Source of the DNA: Cellulomonas sp. JZ18
GTDB taxonomy: Bacteria; Actinomycetota; Actinomycetes; Actinomycetales; Cellulomonadaceae
Direction: 5' to 3'
Length of the DNA stretch: 64,000 nucleotides
Assembly (NCBI RefSeq): GCF_009720485.1
Contig: NZ_CP045245.1
Coordinates: forward strand, 3,410,001 to 3,474,000
The notes beneath the pieces were generated by a model. That model ran no database searches. It saw only the letters and a program-made list of their open reading frames with translations, and was not told the origin of the DNA. Position numbers and translations under genes: made by a program. Below, one piece after another: positions 29,362-38,769 of this stretch. Position 1 is the first letter of the stretch. Every line of letters starts with the position of its first letter.

Positions 29362-30114
29362 TCATGCGAGCGCGGTCAGGTTCGGGGTCGCCGGCGCAGC
29401 CAGGCGGGTGACGTCCGCCGACGGCGCGGTGTCGCCGTCGGTCCCCTTGGCCTCGCCCGGGTCCGGGGCCGTCGCGCCGTCGTCCTCGACCTCCTCGTCG
29501 AGCACGGCCTCGAGCCGCGGTGTCGGCACGGCCAGGCGGGCGAGGTGCTCGGCGAACAGCCGCAGGCCGTCGTACCCCGCCTGCGCGTCGCCGTCGACCA
29601 GCCAGGCGAGGGAGAAGCCGTCGATCGCCGCGATGATCGTCCGGGAGACGAGGTGCCGCGGGACGCTCCACGTCACGCCGCCGACGCGCTCGACCTCCTC
29701 GAGGAAGTGCTCGGCCGCCGCCCAGCTGTTGACGTACTGGTCGACGCCGACCTGCCGCAGCTCGGGGTGGCGCAGCGACGTGGTCGTGAGCTCGTACGTC
29801 AGCAGCTGCGGGCCGCGCGTGGCGAGGATGTTCGCCCACAGGCCGTCGAGGACGCCGAGGATCACGTCCAGGACGGGCGCCTGCTCCGGCATCTCCGCCA
29901 TGGCGCGCGCGGTGTTCCGCTCGGTGATGGCGTGCGCCATCGCGCGCAGCAGCTCGTCCTTGTCCCGGAAGCAGTAGTGGACGACGCCCAGCGACACGCC
30001 GGCCTCGGCGGCGACGGCGCGGACGGTCGTACCGTCGACGCCGTCACGGCTGGCGACGGTCAGTGCGGCCTCGATGAGCTGCTCGCGGCGCTCGGCGACG
30101 GGCAGTCGGTTCAT
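29362..30114 (-). CDS. TetR-family transcriptional regulator
   Basis: The 250-aa product has an N-terminal TetR helix-turn-helix (RREQLIEAALTVASRDGVDG, then TTVRAVAAEAGVSLGVVHYC with FRDKDELL). A ligand-binding region follows, containing VISRTI-like segments (HLVSRTIIAAIDGFSLAWLV). The last 40 residues are acidic. It is divergent from a medium-chain reductase gene that it may control. The upstream dyad overlapping its own -35 box suggests autoregulation. Confidence 0.88.
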   Translation of the reverse strand: MNRLPVAERREQLIEAALTVASRDGVDGTTVRAVAAEAGVSLGVVHYCFRDKDELLRAMAHAITERNTARAMAEMPEQAPVLDVILGVLDGLWANILATRGPQLLTYELTTTSLRHPELRQVGVDQYVNSWAAAEHFLEEVERVGGVTWSVPRHLVSRTIIAAIDGFSLAWLVDGDAQAGYDGLRLFAEHLARLAVPTPRLEAVLDEEVEDDGATAPDPGEAKGTDGDTAPSADVTRLAAPATPNLTALA

Positions 30115-30171
30115 GGCTCCTCCTCGCGACGGCGTGCGCGACCCCCCGGCCCCGCAGTACGCTCACGGATC

Positions 30172-30210
30172 ATCTCATCGACCCGCGTGACGATAGTCAA
30201 GCATTTCACG
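30172..30210 (-). promoter_or_regulatory. Promoter and candidate operator of the TetR gene
   Basis: On the minus strand a -35 box TTGACT (30200-30195) is followed after 17 bases by TGAGAT (30177-30172). A CGTGA-N15-TCACG dyad (30186-30210) straddles the -35 box. The local A+T content is high for this window. The remaining 250 bases to the reductase gene show no further clear feature. Confidence 0.5.
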
Positions 30211-30463
30211 CACTTGTCCTGGACGCGCGCTCAGAACCACCTATCGGGACGCGCGACCCGCCGATGAGCGCCAGGCCGCGTGCCGACGGCGGCCCTCGTC
30301 CCCGGCGGCCGCCCTGGCGCGCGTGCGCACGCCTGCGCCCCCTCGGGTCACAGGCGGACCCGACGCCGCCACCCCCGCGGGTGACACGCCGCACGCGCTT
30401 CCCTCCAACGGGTGACGGCAGCCGATGTGGCCACCCGCGCCGCGCAGGGCCAGGCTGTCCGTC

Positions 30464-31444
30464 GTGAGTGACACGGGTCGGGCCGTCGTGGCGCAGGCGC
30501 TCGGCGGGCCCGAGGTGCTGCAGGTCGTCCGGCGCGGGACGCCGGCCCCCGGGGCCGGCGAGGTCGTCGTCCAGGTGACGGCCGCCGGCGTGAACCCCTG
30601 GGACTGGAAGAGCTACGCGCCGGGGTCCGGTGCGACGCCACCGGTCGCGCTCGGCCTCGAGGTCGCGGGCGTCGTCCGCGAGGTCGGGACCGGCGTGCGC
30701 TGGTTCTCGCCCGGCGACGAGGTCGTGGCGTGGCCGGTCCGCGGCGGCTACGCGGACCTCGTGACGGTGCCGCAGGAGGTGCTCGTGCGGCGGCCGTCCT
30801 CGCTGTCCGCCACCGCCGCGGCGGGCCTGCTCTCCGCCGGTGCGGCCGCGCTGCACGCCGTCGTCGCGACCGAGGTCGACGCGGAGGAGGTCGTGCTCGT
30901 GCACGGCGCCTCCGGCGGCGTGGGACGCATGGCGGTGCAGCTCGCGGTGCTCCGCGGCGCGCACGTCGTGGCGACCGCGTCGCCCGCCTGGCACAGCTGC
31001 CTGAGCCGCCTCGGCGCCGTGCCCGTCGCGCACGGACCAGGGCTGCTCGACCGCGTCCGCGACGCCGCCGCCGGGCTCGGCGAGGTCGTCGCCGCGGTCG
31101 ACGCCGTGGGCACCGCGGAGGCGCTCGAGACCTCGGTCGCGCTGGTGGCCGACCGGCGGCGCGTCGCCACGCTCGTCGCGCTCGACCGCGCGGCCGCGCT
31201 CGGGGTGCGCGCGCTGGGTCACGGGCCGGGCGCGGAGCCCGGGACGGACGTGCGGGAGGCCGCCCGGGCCCAGCTCACCGCGCTCGCGGCGGACGGGACG
31301 CTCGACGTGCTCGTCACCGGGACGTACGCGCTCGAGGACGCGGCACGCGCGCACGAGCGGTCACGCGCGGGGCACGCCGGCGGCAAGCTCGTGCTCGTCA
31401 CGGACGCAGCGGCCGCGACGGGCGACCGCGGCCCCGTGCACTGA
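30464..31444 (+). CDS. NADP-dependent quinone oxidoreductase-like MDR protein
   Basis: The 326-aa product is a zinc-free medium-chain dehydrogenase/reductase. It has a GroES-like N-terminal part (AGVNPWDWKSYAPGS, then ALGLEVAGVVREVGTGVRWF) and a Rossmann part with VLVHGASGGVGRMAVQLAV. It ends with GTYALEDAARAHERSRAGHA and GKLVLVTD, typical of quinone oxidoreductases. Catalytic zinc ligands are missing, as expected. GTG 30464 fits the family N-terminus better than the first ATG at 30425. It is divergent from the TetR gene, which may repress it. Confidence 0.87.
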   Translation: MSDTGRAVVAQALGGPEVLQVVRRGTPAPGAGEVVVQVTAAGVNPWDWKSYAPGSGATPPVALGLEVAGVVREVGTGVRWFSPGDEVVAWPVRGGYADLVTVPQEVLVRRPSSLSATAAAGLLSAGAAALHAVVATEVDAEEVVLVHGASGGVGRMAVQLAVLRGAHVVATASPAWHSCLSRLGAVPVAHGPGLLDRVRDAAAGLGEVVAAVDAVGTAEALETSVALVADRRRVATLVALDRAAALGVRALGHGPGAEPGTDVREAARAQLTALAADGTLDVLVTGTYALEDAARAHERSRAGHAGGKLVLVTDAAAATGDRGPVH

Positions 31445-31479
31445 CGCGCCGCCCGCCGGCGAGGACGGGCACCGGCACG

Positions 31480-31516
31480 TCAGCGCTGCAGCCCGGTACG
31501 CCTCAGCGCTGCAGCC
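31480..31516. repeat. 14-bp direct repeat at a gene end
   Basis: TCAGCGCTGCAGCC occurs at 31480-31493 and 31503-31516. The second copy contains the stop of the small minus-strand gene. It probably arose by local duplication. Confidence 0.55.
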
Positions 31517-31736
31517 AGGGCAGGACGACGTCCGGCGGCGGGGCGACCGGTGCGGCGGGCCGCGCCCGCTCGTCGACCTGCTGCAGGCCGCTGTAGGCCG
31601 CCTCGAGGGTCTCCAGCGGCACGCGGTTGCGCTGCCGGACCGGCAGGGGCGGGGTGCGCTGCGGCAGGGCGGGGGGCGCGGCGTGGTTGCCCGCGCCCGC
31701 GTCCGGCGCCTGGCGGCGCTCGTCGGTGGTGGGCAT
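31503..31736 (-). CDS. Small hypothetical protein
   Basis: The 77-aa product (MPTTDERRQAPDAGAGNHAA, ending PPPDVVLPWLQR) is Pro/Ala/Arg-rich, with one ordered-looking segment, VPLETLEAAYSGLQQVDERA. It has no membrane segment or signal peptide. ATG 31736 is the first plausible start; an upstream in-frame GTG/ATG would add disordered residues. No family was recognised, and it could be a non-coding open frame in G+C-rich DNA. Confidence 0.4.
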   Translation of the reverse strand: MPTTDERRQAPDAGAGNHAAPPALPQRTPPLPVRQRNRVPLETLEAAYSGLQQVDERARPAAPVAPPPDVVLPWLQR

Positions 31737-31885
31737 CGTCACGCCGTCGCACGGTACCGGCGATTCGTCCGGATCGCGACGTCCGTCCGACTGGCGGCCC
31801 GCTCGTCCCACCGCCCGACGCGCCTGCGACCGTGCGCACCCGCGTCCGCTGGTCGTGCGGGGCGCGGCACCCGCACACTCGTGGG

Positions 31886-32847
31886 GTGCCGGTCCGTCAC
31901 CGCCTGCTCGCCGCGCTCGTCGCGGTGACCTGGGGCCTGAACTTCCCCGCGATCCACCTCTCGCTCGAGCAGTTCCCGCCGTTCTTCCTCGTGGCCCTGC
32001 GCTGGGCGCTGGTCGCCGTCCCCACCGTGCTGCTCGTGCCGCGCCCGCGCGTCGCGTGGCGGTGGCTCGTCGGCTACGGCCTGGGCTTCGGGGTGCTGCA
32101 GTTCGTCTTCCTCTACCTGGCGATGGACACCGGCATGCCGACGGGGCTCGCGTCGCTCGTGCTCCAGTCGTCCGCGCCGTTCACGGTCGTCCTGGCGGCC
32201 GCGCTGCTGCGCGAGCGCCTGACACCCCGGCAGGGGTGGGCGTCGCCGTGGCGGTCCTCGGGCTCACCGGCATCGCGGTGCACCGCGCCGGCCTCGAGGG
32301 CGGTGCGACGCTCCTGCCCGTCGTCCTGACGCTGTGCGGCGGGCTCGGCTGGGCGCTCGGCAACCTGTGCAACCGCCAGGCGCGTCCCGACTCCCCGTTC
32401 CGGCTCATGCTGTGGATGTCGGTCGTGCCGCCCCTGCCGATGCTCGCGCTCTCGCTCGCCCTCGAGGGTCCGGAGGCGATCCGCGCGTCGTGGACGGGGC
32501 TGACGACGCCGACGGGCCTCGCCGCCGTCGGCGGGCTGCTGTTCACGGTCCTCGTCGCGACCCTCGTGGGGTCCGGCGTGTGGACGTGGCTCATGTCGCG
32601 TCACCCGTCGAGCGTGGTGGCACCGTTCTCGATGCTCGTGCCGGTCGTCGGCATCGGCTCGTCGTGGCTCGTGCTGCACGAGCCGACGGAGCCGGCCGAG
32701 CTCGCGCTCGGCGCGCTCGTCGTGGGGGGCGTGCTGCTCGGCAGCGCACCGGCGAGGCGTGCGGCGGCCGCGCGGGAGCGCGCGGTTCCGGAGCACCGGG
32801 ACGACGTCACGCCGGACGCCGCGGAGGTCAGCCCTCCGGCGCGGTGA
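31886..32847 (+). pseudogene. EamA/DMT-family transporter, frameshifted
   Basis: The first part (about 117 aa, GTG at 31886) reads VPVRHRLLAALVAVTWGLNF, then AMDTGMPTGLASLVLQSSAP, then LLRERLTPRQ, which is an EamA half with five helices. The frame then shifts: it would stop at 32329, whereas the second EamA half continues in the next frame (VGVAVAVLGLTGIAVHRAGL, GWALGNLCNRQA, VVAPFSMLVPVVGIGSSWLV) to 32847. Adding one G to the GGGG run at 32233-32236 restores a single protein of about 320 aa. It is either a sequencing error or a disabled gene. EamA proteins export or import small metabolites such as amino acids. Confidence 0.8.
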
Positions 32848-33334
32848 CGACGTCGGGCCCGGTGACCAGCGCCGTCGCGATGGCGGCCACGCCCTCGCCG
32901 CGCCCCGTCAGGCCCAGCCCGTCCGTGGTCGTGGCCGTGACGGTGACGGACGCCCCGCACGCCATCGACAGCACCGCCTGCGCCTCGACCCGGCGCGGCC
33001 CGAGCTTGGGCCGGTTGCCGATGACCTGGACCGCCACGTTGCCGATGGTGAAGCCGGCGCGGCGGACCCGGCGCGCCGTCTCGGCGAGGATGGCGGCGCC
33101 GGACGCACCGGCCCACCGCGGGTCGCTCGTGCCGAACTGGGCACCGAGGTCGCCGAGACCGGCGGCCGACAGCAGGGCGTCGGCCGCCGCGTGCGCCGCC
33201 ACGTCGGCGTCGGAGTGCCCCGCGAGCGGGACCTCGCCCGGCCACTCGAGGCCGGCCAGGTGCAGGACGGCGCCGGGGGCCGGGTCGGGGTCGAACGCGT
33301 GGACGTCGACGCCGATGCCGGTGCGCAGGTTCAC
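32828..33334 (-). CDS. ispF: 2-C-methyl-D-erythritol 2,4-cyclodiphosphate synthase
   Basis: IspF performs the fifth step of the MEP isoprenoid pathway. The 168-aa product has the metal site [13 protein letters not shown], the loop [39 protein letters not shown], and a C-terminal [17 protein letters not shown]. The GTG start overlaps the ispD stop by four bases, giving an ispD-ispF pair. The 3' end overlaps the convergent EamA gene by 20 bases. Confidence 0.93.
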   Translation of the reverse strand: MNLRTGIGVDVHAFDPDPAPGAVLHLAGLEWPGEVPLAGHSDADVAAHAAADALLSAAGLGDLGAQFGTSDPRWAGASGAAILAETARRVRRAGFTIGNVAVQVIGNRPKLGPRRVEAQAVLSMACGASVTVTATTTDGLGLTGRGEGVAAIATALVTGPDVVTAPEG

Positions 33335-34077
33335 GGGGCACCTCCGGGGACGGGCGCGGCGTGCAGCGCCTCGGCGAGCACGACGTCGCGCGCGGTCGTG
33401 ATCTTCGCGGCGCGCTCGTCGCCGGGCACGACCCACACGTGGCCGCCCGCCGCCTCGACGAGCCCCGCGTCGTCCGACGCCGCCGTGGCCTCGTCGCCGG
33501 CGCGGTGGGCGCCACCCGCGTGCGCGCGCTCGAGCACCGCGCGGGCGAAGCCCTGCGGCGTCTGCACGGCCCGCAGGACGTCGCGGGGCGGGGTCTCGGC
33601 GACGGGCCCGCCGTCCGTCCCCCAGGACGCGACCCGCTTGACCGTGTCGACCACCGGCAGCCCGGGGACGACGGCGGGGTGGCCGCCGCGCACCGCGTCG
33701 ACGACGCGCGCCACGAGGGCGGGCGGGGCGAAGGCGCGCGCGGCGTCGTGCACCAGGACGACGTCGGCGTCCGGCGGCAGCGCGGCGAGGCCCGCGGCGA
33801 CCGACGCCTGCCGCGTGGGCCCGCCGGGGACGACGGTGACCGGGACGCCCTCGCCGCGCACCGCGGCCAGCGCGTCGGCGATCTCGGCCAGGTGCTCGGC
33901 GGGGGCCGTGACGACGAGCGCGGCGACCCGGGACCCGTCGGCGGGACGCGCGTCGAGCAGGGCGCGGGCGGCGTGCGCCACGAGCGGTGCCCCGGCGACG
34001 GGCACCAGCGCCTTCGGCAGCGCGTGCCCGAGGCGGGACCCGCTGCCGGCGGCGGTGAGGACGGCGGCGACGCTCAT
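33331..34077 (-). CDS. ispD: 2-C-methyl-D-erythritol 4-phosphate cytidylyltransferase
   Basis: IspD transfers CMP to MEP in the isoprenoid pathway. The 248-aa product shows the nucleotide-binding start [55 protein letters not shown] and [16 protein letters not shown]. These are canonical IspD motifs. It lies 76 bases downstream of carD, with a hairpin between them, and overlaps ispF. Confidence 0.93.
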   Translation of the reverse strand: MSVAAVLTAAGSGSRLGHALPKALVPVAGAPLVAHAARALLDARPADGSRVAALVVTAPAEHLAEIADALAAVRGEGVPVTVVPGGPTRQASVAAGLAALPPDADVVLVHDAARAFAPPALVARVVDAVRGGHPAVVPGLPVVDTVKRVASWGTDGGPVAETPPRDVLRAVQTPQGFARAVLERAHAGGAHRAGDEATAASDDAGLVEAAGGHVWVVPGDERAAKITTARDVVLAEALHAAPVPGGAP

Positions 34078-34111
34078 GCGGCGCGGCGGGTGCGTCGGGC
34101 GCACAGCAGAA

Positions 34112-34140
34112 GGTCCGGGTGCGACGCGCGCACCCGGACC
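34112..34140 (-). terminator. Hairpin between carD and ispD
   Basis: A perfect 11-bp stem (GGTCCGGGTGC and its complement) with a 7-base loop lies 13 bases after the carD stop. It may end or attenuate the carD transcript before ispD. Confidence 0.65.
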
Positions 34141-34153
34141 GTCGGCCGTGTCG

Positions 34154-34636
34154 TCAGGACGCCAGGACCTCGTCGAGGATGGCCTCGGCCTTCTCCTCCT
34201 CGGTGTGCTCGGCGAGCGCGAGCTCCGAGACGAGGATCTGCCGGGCCTTCGCGAGCATCCGCTTCTCCCCGGCCGAGAGGCCGCGGTCCGCGTCGCGCCG
34301 CGACAGGTCGCGGACGACCTCCGCGACCTTGATGACGTCGCCGGACTGGAGCTTCTCGAGGTTGGCCTTGTACCGGCGCGACCAGTTGGTCGGCTCCTCC
34401 GTGTACGGGGCACGCAGCACCTCGAACACGCGGTCCAGGCCCTCCTGGCCGACGACGTCGCGGACGCCGACGAGGTCGACGTTCTCGGCGGGCACCTCGA
34501 TGGTGAGGTCACCGTGCGCGACCTTGAGCTTGAGGTAGATCTTGTCCTCGCCGCGGATCGTGCGGGTCTTGATCTCTTCGATCTTGGCTGCACCGTGGTG
34601 CGGGTAGACGACGGTCTCCCCAACAGTGAAAGTCAT
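34154..34636 (-). CDS. carD: CarD-family transcriptional regulator
   Basis: CarD binds the RNA-polymerase beta subunit and stabilises open complexes at many actinobacterial promoters, including those for rRNA. The 160-aa product begins [20 protein letters not shown] (polymerase-interaction domain). The DNA-binding helical domain includes the conserved [20 protein letters not shown] with the wedge Trp, and [20 protein letters not shown]. It has a strong AAAGGGG ribosome site. Confidence 0.95.
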   Translation of the reverse strand: MTFTVGETVVYPHHGAAKIEEIKTRTIRGEDKIYLKLKVAHGDLTIEVPAENVDLVGVRDVVGQEGLDRVFEVLRAPYTEEPTNWSRRYKANLEKLQSGDVIKVAEVVRDLSRRDADRGLSAGEKRMLAKARQILVSELALAEHTEEEKAEAILDEVLAS

Positions 34637-34949
34637 CTGCCGGTGTCCCCTTTCGCAGACGTGTATGGTATCACGCCCAATTCCGCCCGAACCCGGCGTC
34701 GGGCAACCGTCCGGATGATGAAAGCGCAGGTCAGAGGCCTGCAGAAGTCCGCACGGCGACCTGCGGACGTCGCGGGGGTGACGAGGGGCACGGCGTCGCG
34801 CCCTGGGCTCGCCCGCTCCCCCGCCCCCGGTAGGCTGGCCACCGGGTCCGCCCCCGCGCCCGCCCGCCGCCGCCTCGCCTGCACCACCGGAGACCGGCCG
34901 GACGCCGCGCGCGCGAGTCGAGCAAGCGCAGAGTCGAGCAGGAGACACC
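34637..34949. promoter_or_regulatory. Divergent intergenic region, carD promoter side
   Basis: On the carD side an extended -10 candidate, TGA-TACCAT, reads on the minus strand at 34673-34665, in a relatively A+T-rich patch. The rest of the 313 bases, leading to the lipoprotein gene, has no recognisable operator. The plus-strand GTG at 34950 is preceded by CAGGAGA. Confidence 0.35.
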
Positions 34950-35615
34950 GTGACCACGCCCCGCCCCCGTGCCGTCCGCACGGCCCGCCGGACGGCCGCA
35001 GCCGCCCTGGCGCTCGCGTCCGCCGCCGCGCTCGCCGGCTGCTCCGCGACCAACCAGATCACGACCGTCGACGACTACCCGCCGTCGGACGGCGTGGCGA
35101 TCACGGTGGACGAGGTGCGCGCGCTCAACCTGCTCGTGCTCGCCGAGGAGGAGGGCGGGCCGGGCATCCTCGTCGGTGCGCTCGCCAACAACTCCGGCGA
35201 GGACACGAGCGTCACGCTCGCGGTCGAGGGCGCGGAGCCCGTCGAGGTCGACGTGCCGAGCTCCGGCACCGTGCTCATGGGCGCCGTCGGCGCGCCGGGC
35301 CGCTACCGGACCGTCGAGGTCCCCGTCGCCGAGGTCGCCGCCATCCCCGGCGGCCTGACCACCGTCACGATCTCGACGCCGGCCGGCGGCAGCGACGAGG
35401 TCCGGGTCCCCGTGATGGACGGCTCCCTCGCCGAGTACGCGCCGCTGCTCGAGGCGATCGGCCAGACGCCCACGCCGTCGGGCACGCCGACCCCCTCGCC
35501 CACCCCGGGCCAGACGCAGGAGGCCTCGGAGCCCGAGCAGGGCCAGGACTCCGACCCCGAGGGCGAGGGCGCCCAGGGCCCCGAGCAGACCGAGGGCACC
35601 GGCGACGAGGGCTGA
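34950..35615 (+). CDS. Secreted lipoprotein of unknown function
   Basis: The 221-aa product has a lipoprotein signal peptide with a lipobox ([16 protein letters not shown], Cys at about residue 31). A beta-rich domain with [20 protein letters not shown] and [20 protein letters not shown] follows at about residues 45-165. The tail is Pro/Thr then Glu/Gln/Asp-rich and probably unstructured. It resembles small actinobacterial lipoproteins of the DUF461/copper-chaperone-like size, but no family is secure. It lies upstream of the phosphate operon but is convergent with it. Confidence 0.75.
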   Translation: MTTPRPRAVRTARRTAAAALALASAAALAGCSATNQITTVDDYPPSDGVAITVDEVRALNLLVLAEEEGGPGILVGALANNSGEDTSVTLAVEGAEPVEVDVPSSGTVLMGAVGAPGRYRTVEVPVAEVAAIPGGLTTVTISTPAGGSDEVRVPVMDGSLAEYAPLLEAIGQTPTPSGTPTPSPTPGQTQEASEPEQGQDSDPEGEGAQGPEQTEGTGDEG

Positions 35616-35637
35616 CCGCGCGCCCACCTGGCGCACG

Positions 35638-35673
35638 ACGAGGGGCGCCCGCCGTACGGCGGGCGCCCCTCGT
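35638..35673. terminator. Strong bidirectional hairpin
   Basis: A near-perfect stem of about 16 bp (ACGAGGGGCGCCCGCC and its complement) lies between the convergent lipoprotein gene and pstB and probably serves both. Confidence 0.8.
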
Positions 35674-35731
35674 GCGTCCTGCGGGCCGTGCGGCCGCCCG
35701 TGAGCCTCCTGCGGGCGGTGCGAGGCGCCGG

Positions 35732-36511
35732 TCAGCCGAAGCGGCCGGAGATGTAGTCCTCGGTCGCCTGCTCGCGGGGCGAGGAGAACATCGTGGCGGT
35801 GTCGTCCATCTCGATGAGCTTGCCCGGCTTGCCGGTGCCGGCGATGTTGAAGAACGCCGTCTTGTCCGACACGCGCGCCGCCTGCTGCATGTTGTGCGTG
35901 ACGATGACGATCGTGTAGTCGCTCTTCAGCTCGGCGATGAGGTCCTCGATCGCCAGCGTCGAGATCGGGTCGAGCGCGGAGCAGGGCTCGTCCATGAGGA
36001 GCACCTGCGGCTTGACCGCGATGGCCCGCGCGATGCACAGACGCTGCTGCTGACCGCCGGACAGGCTCGACCCGGGACGCTCGAGGCGGTCCTTGACCTC
36101 GTTCCACAGGTTCGCGCCGCGCAGCGACTGCTCGACGAGGTCCTGCTGGTCGCCCTTCGACATGCGGCGGTTGTTCAGCCGGACGCCCGCGAGGACGTTG
36201 TCGGCGATCGACATGGTCGGGAACGGGTTCGGGCGCTGGAACACCATGCCGATCTGCCGGCGGACCGTCACCGGGTCGACGTCCGACCCGTAGAGGTCCT
36301 GGCCGTCCATGAGGGCCTTGCCGGTGACGCGCGCACCGGGGATGACCTCGTGCATCCGGTTGAGGGTGCGCAGGAACGTCGACTTGCCGCAGCCCGAGGG
36401 GCCGATGAGCGCGGTCGCCTGGCGGGCCTCGATGGCCATCGTGACGCCCTCGACCGCGAGGAAGTCGCCGTAGTAGACGTCGAGGTCCGAGACGTCGATC
36501 CGCTTGGACAT
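35732..36511 (-). CDS. pstB: Phosphate ABC transporter ATPase PstB
   Basis: This is the energising subunit of high-affinity phosphate import (259 aa). Walker A is [20 protein letters not shown], followed by the Q-loop [15 protein letters not shown]. The signature is [17 protein letters not shown], Walker B is [20 protein letters not shown], and the switch His lies in [14 protein letters not shown]. The end [11 protein letters not shown] is the PstB C-terminus. It is the last gene of pstS-pstC-pstA-pstB. Confidence 0.97.
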   Translation of the reverse strand: MSKRIDVSDLDVYYGDFLAVEGVTMAIEARQATALIGPSGCGKSTFLRTLNRMHEVIPGARVTGKALMDGQDLYGSDVDPVTVRRQIGMVFQRPNPFPTMSIADNVLAGVRLNNRRMSKGDQQDLVEQSLRGANLWNEVKDRLERPGSSLSGGQQQRLCIARAIAVKPQVLLMDEPCSALDPISTLAIEDLIAELKSDYTIVIVTHNMQQAARVSDKTAFFNIAGTGKPGKLIEMDDTATMFSSPREQATEDYISGRFG

Positions 36512-36549
36512 GGGGAGGGTCCTTTCGTGGTCCGGGGAGGGCCGGCGGG

Positions 36550-37614
36550 TCAGCGGGCGCCCTTGGGGGCGAACCAGCGGCTGATCAGCCGCGCGAGCAG
36601 GTTGAGGAGCATGACGATGAGGATGAGCGTGAGCGCCGCGGCCCAGGCACGGTCGATGCCGGTCCCGCCCTGCTCGTACTGGCGGAACGCGAACACCGGC
36701 AGCGTGGCCATGCGGCCCTCGAACAGGCTCGTGTTCATCTGCGTGACGAGGCCGACGGTGAGCAGCAGGGGCGCGGTCTCGCCGATGATGCGGGCGACCG
36801 CGAGCATGACGCCCGTGACGATGCCGGCGGCCGCGGTGCGGAGCACGACCTTGACGATCGTCAGCCACTTCGGCACGCCGAGCGCGTACGACGCCTCGCG
36901 CAGCTCGTTCGGGACGAGCCGCAGCATCTCCTCGACCGAGCGGATCACGACGGGCGTCATGAGCAGCGACAGCGCGACGGCGCCCATGATGCCCGCGCGG
37001 TACGCCGGCCCGAGGGCGAGCGTGAACACCGCGAAGCCGAACAGGCCGGCGACGATCGACGGGATGCCCGTCATGACGTCCACGAGGAACGTGATCGCGC
37101 GCGCCAGCGGGCCGCGCCCGTACTCGACGAGGTAGATCGCCGTGAGCAGGCCGATCGGCACCGAGATCACCGCCGCCGCGAACGTGATGAGCAGCGTGCC
37201 GACGACCGCGTGCGCGATGCCGCCCTCGGTCATGTCGCCGAAGATCCCCACCATGTCCGTGGTGAGGAACGTCCAGCTGAACGACGTCATGCCGCGCGTG
37301 ACGACGAGCAGGACGAGGGAGACCAGCGGGATGAGCGCGAGCAGGAACGCGCCGGTCACGAGCGTCGTGGCCAGGCGGTCCACCGCGCGGCGGCGGCCCT
37401 CGACGACGAACGACGCCACCGTGGCGGCGAGCGCGTAGAGGACCGCGCCCAGCCCGACGACGCCGGCGACGGTCGGGGTGCCGAGGACGAGCAGCAGGAC
37501 GAACGCGGCGAGCAGGCCGCCCGCGAGGAAGGCCCACGTGGCCCAGCGCGGCAGCCGGCCCTGGGACGGGTCGACCAGCGAGGTGGCGGGGGCGGGAGCG
37601 GTGTCGACGGCCAT
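36550..37614 (-). CDS. pstA: Phosphate ABC transporter permease PstA
   Basis: The 354-aa product is a permease with about eight helices. The EAA-loop region [20 protein letters not shown] contacts Pst[19 protein letters not shown] and [15 protein letters not shown] are typical PstA segments. An N-terminal extension with two extra helices (residues 25-85) precedes the family core. Its ATG overlaps the pstC stop by one base (TGATG). Confidence 0.95.
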   Translation of the reverse strand: MAVDTAPAPATSLVDPSQGRLPRWATWAFLAGGLLAAFVLLLVLGTPTVAGVVGLGAVLYALAATVASFVVEGRRRAVDRLATTLVTGAFLLALIPLVSLVLLVVTRGMTSFSWTFLTTDMVGIFGDMTEGGIAHAVVGTLLITFAAAVISVPIGLLTAIYLVEYGRGPLARAITFLVDVMTGIPSIVAGLFGFAVFTLALGPAYRAGIMGAVALSLLMTPVVIRSVEEMLRLVPNELREASYALGVPKWLTIVKVVLRTAAAGIVTGVMLAVARIIGETAPLLLTVGLVTQMNTSLFEGRMATLPVFAFRQYEQGGTGIDRAWAAALTLILIVMLLNLLARLISRWFAPKGAR

Positions 37615-38618
37615 CAGTTGGCTCCCGAGAACTCGGCGCGGCGCGCGATGATCCACCGCGCGACGAAGTTGACCGCGAACGTGATGACGAACAGGGCGAG
37701 ACCGGTGGCGATGAGCGCGCTCACGGACAGCCCGCTGGCCTCGGGGAACTTCGAGGCGATGTTCGCGGCGATGGTCTGGTGCTGCCCCGGCTGGAGCAGG
37801 TGGAACGAGTAGAGGAACCCGGGCGAGATGACCATGAGCACCGCCATCGTCTCACCGAGCGCGCGGCCGAGACCGAGCATCGAGGCGCTGATGACACCCG
37901 AGCGCCCGAACGGCAGGACCGCCTGGCGGACCATCTCCCAGCGGGTGGCGCCGAGGGCCAGCGAGGCCTCCTCGTGCAGGCGCGGCGTCTGCAGGAACAC
38001 CTCGCGCGAGACCGCGGTGATGATCGGCAGGATCATCACGGCCAGCACGATCGAGGCCGACAGGATGTTCTTCGCGGGCGCCTGGTAGTCCGCGAACAGC
38101 GGGATGAACCCGAGCGCGCCGGAGAGCCACTCGAAGAACGGGTTGACGACGCCGAGCAGCCACAGCGCGCCCCACAGGCCGTAGACCACCGACGGGATCG
38201 CCGCCAGCAGGTCGATCAGGTAGCCCAGGCTCTGCGCGAGCCGGCGGGGCGCGTAGTGCGAGATGAACAGCGCGATGCCGACCGAGACCGGCACGGCCAT
38301 CAGCAGGGCCAGCAGCGACGCGAGCAGCGTGCCGAAGATCAGGGGCCCGACGTACTCGGCGACCGAGTCGCCGTTGAACCACGAGATGTCGCCGAGCTCC
38401 TCGGACGACGCCGTGAGCGCCGGCCAGGCGCGGATGACCAGGAAGACCGCGACGGCGGCGAGCGTCAGGAGGATCAGGACGCCGGCGCCGGTCGACAGGC
38501 CGGCGAAGACACGGCTGCCGACGCGCCCGGTCGACGCCGCGCGGACGGTCGCACCGGCGTCGACCTGCTCGCCGTCGGGGGAGGTCCCGGACCGGCGGGG
38601 AGTGGTGGTGAGAGCCAC
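37614..38618 (-). CDS. pstC: Phosphate ABC transporter permease PstC
   Basis: The 334-aa product is the partner permease of PstA, with six core helices. [20 protein letters not shown] and the EAA-type loop [20 protein letters not shown] are characteristic. [19 protein letters not shown] matches the PstC core. GTG 38618 is chosen because upstream residues are Pro/Arg-rich. A hairpin separates it from pstS. Confidence 0.95.
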   Translation of the reverse strand: MALTTTPRRSGTSPDGEQVDAGATVRAASTGRVGSRVFAGLSTGAGVLILLTLAAVAVFLVIRAWPALTASSEELGDISWFNGDSVAEYVGPLIFGTLLASLLALLMAVPVSVGIALFISHYAPRRLAQSLGYLIDLLAAIPSVVYGLWGALWLLGVVNPFFEWLSGALGFIPLFADYQAPAKNILSASIVLAVMILPIITAVSREVFLQTPRLHEEASLALGATRWEMVRQAVLPFGRSGVISASMLGLGRALGETMAVLMVISPGFLYSFHLLQPGQHQTIAANIASKFPEASGLSVSALIATGLALFVITFAVNFVARWIIARRAEFSGAN

Positions 38619-38700
38619 GGGTTCTCCGGTGGGTGGGGAGGGTGGGGAGGGTGGGTCGAGGGGCTCCGGCGTCAGGCGCCGGCCGCCTCGGCACGCAGGG

Positions 38701-38741
38701 CGGGAGCCGCCCCGGGACCGTGCGTCCCGGGACGGCTCCCG
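38701..38741 (-). terminator. Hairpin between pstS and pstC (attenuator)
   Basis: The stem pairs CGGGAGCCG with CGGCTCCCG and, inside, CCGGGAC with GTCCCGG. It lies 28 bases after the pstS stop. It could partly terminate transcription so that PstS is made in excess of the permease, or protect the pstS mRNA. Confidence 0.6.
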
Positions 38742-38769
38742 ACCGTCGTGGTCATGCGTGGGGCTCGTG

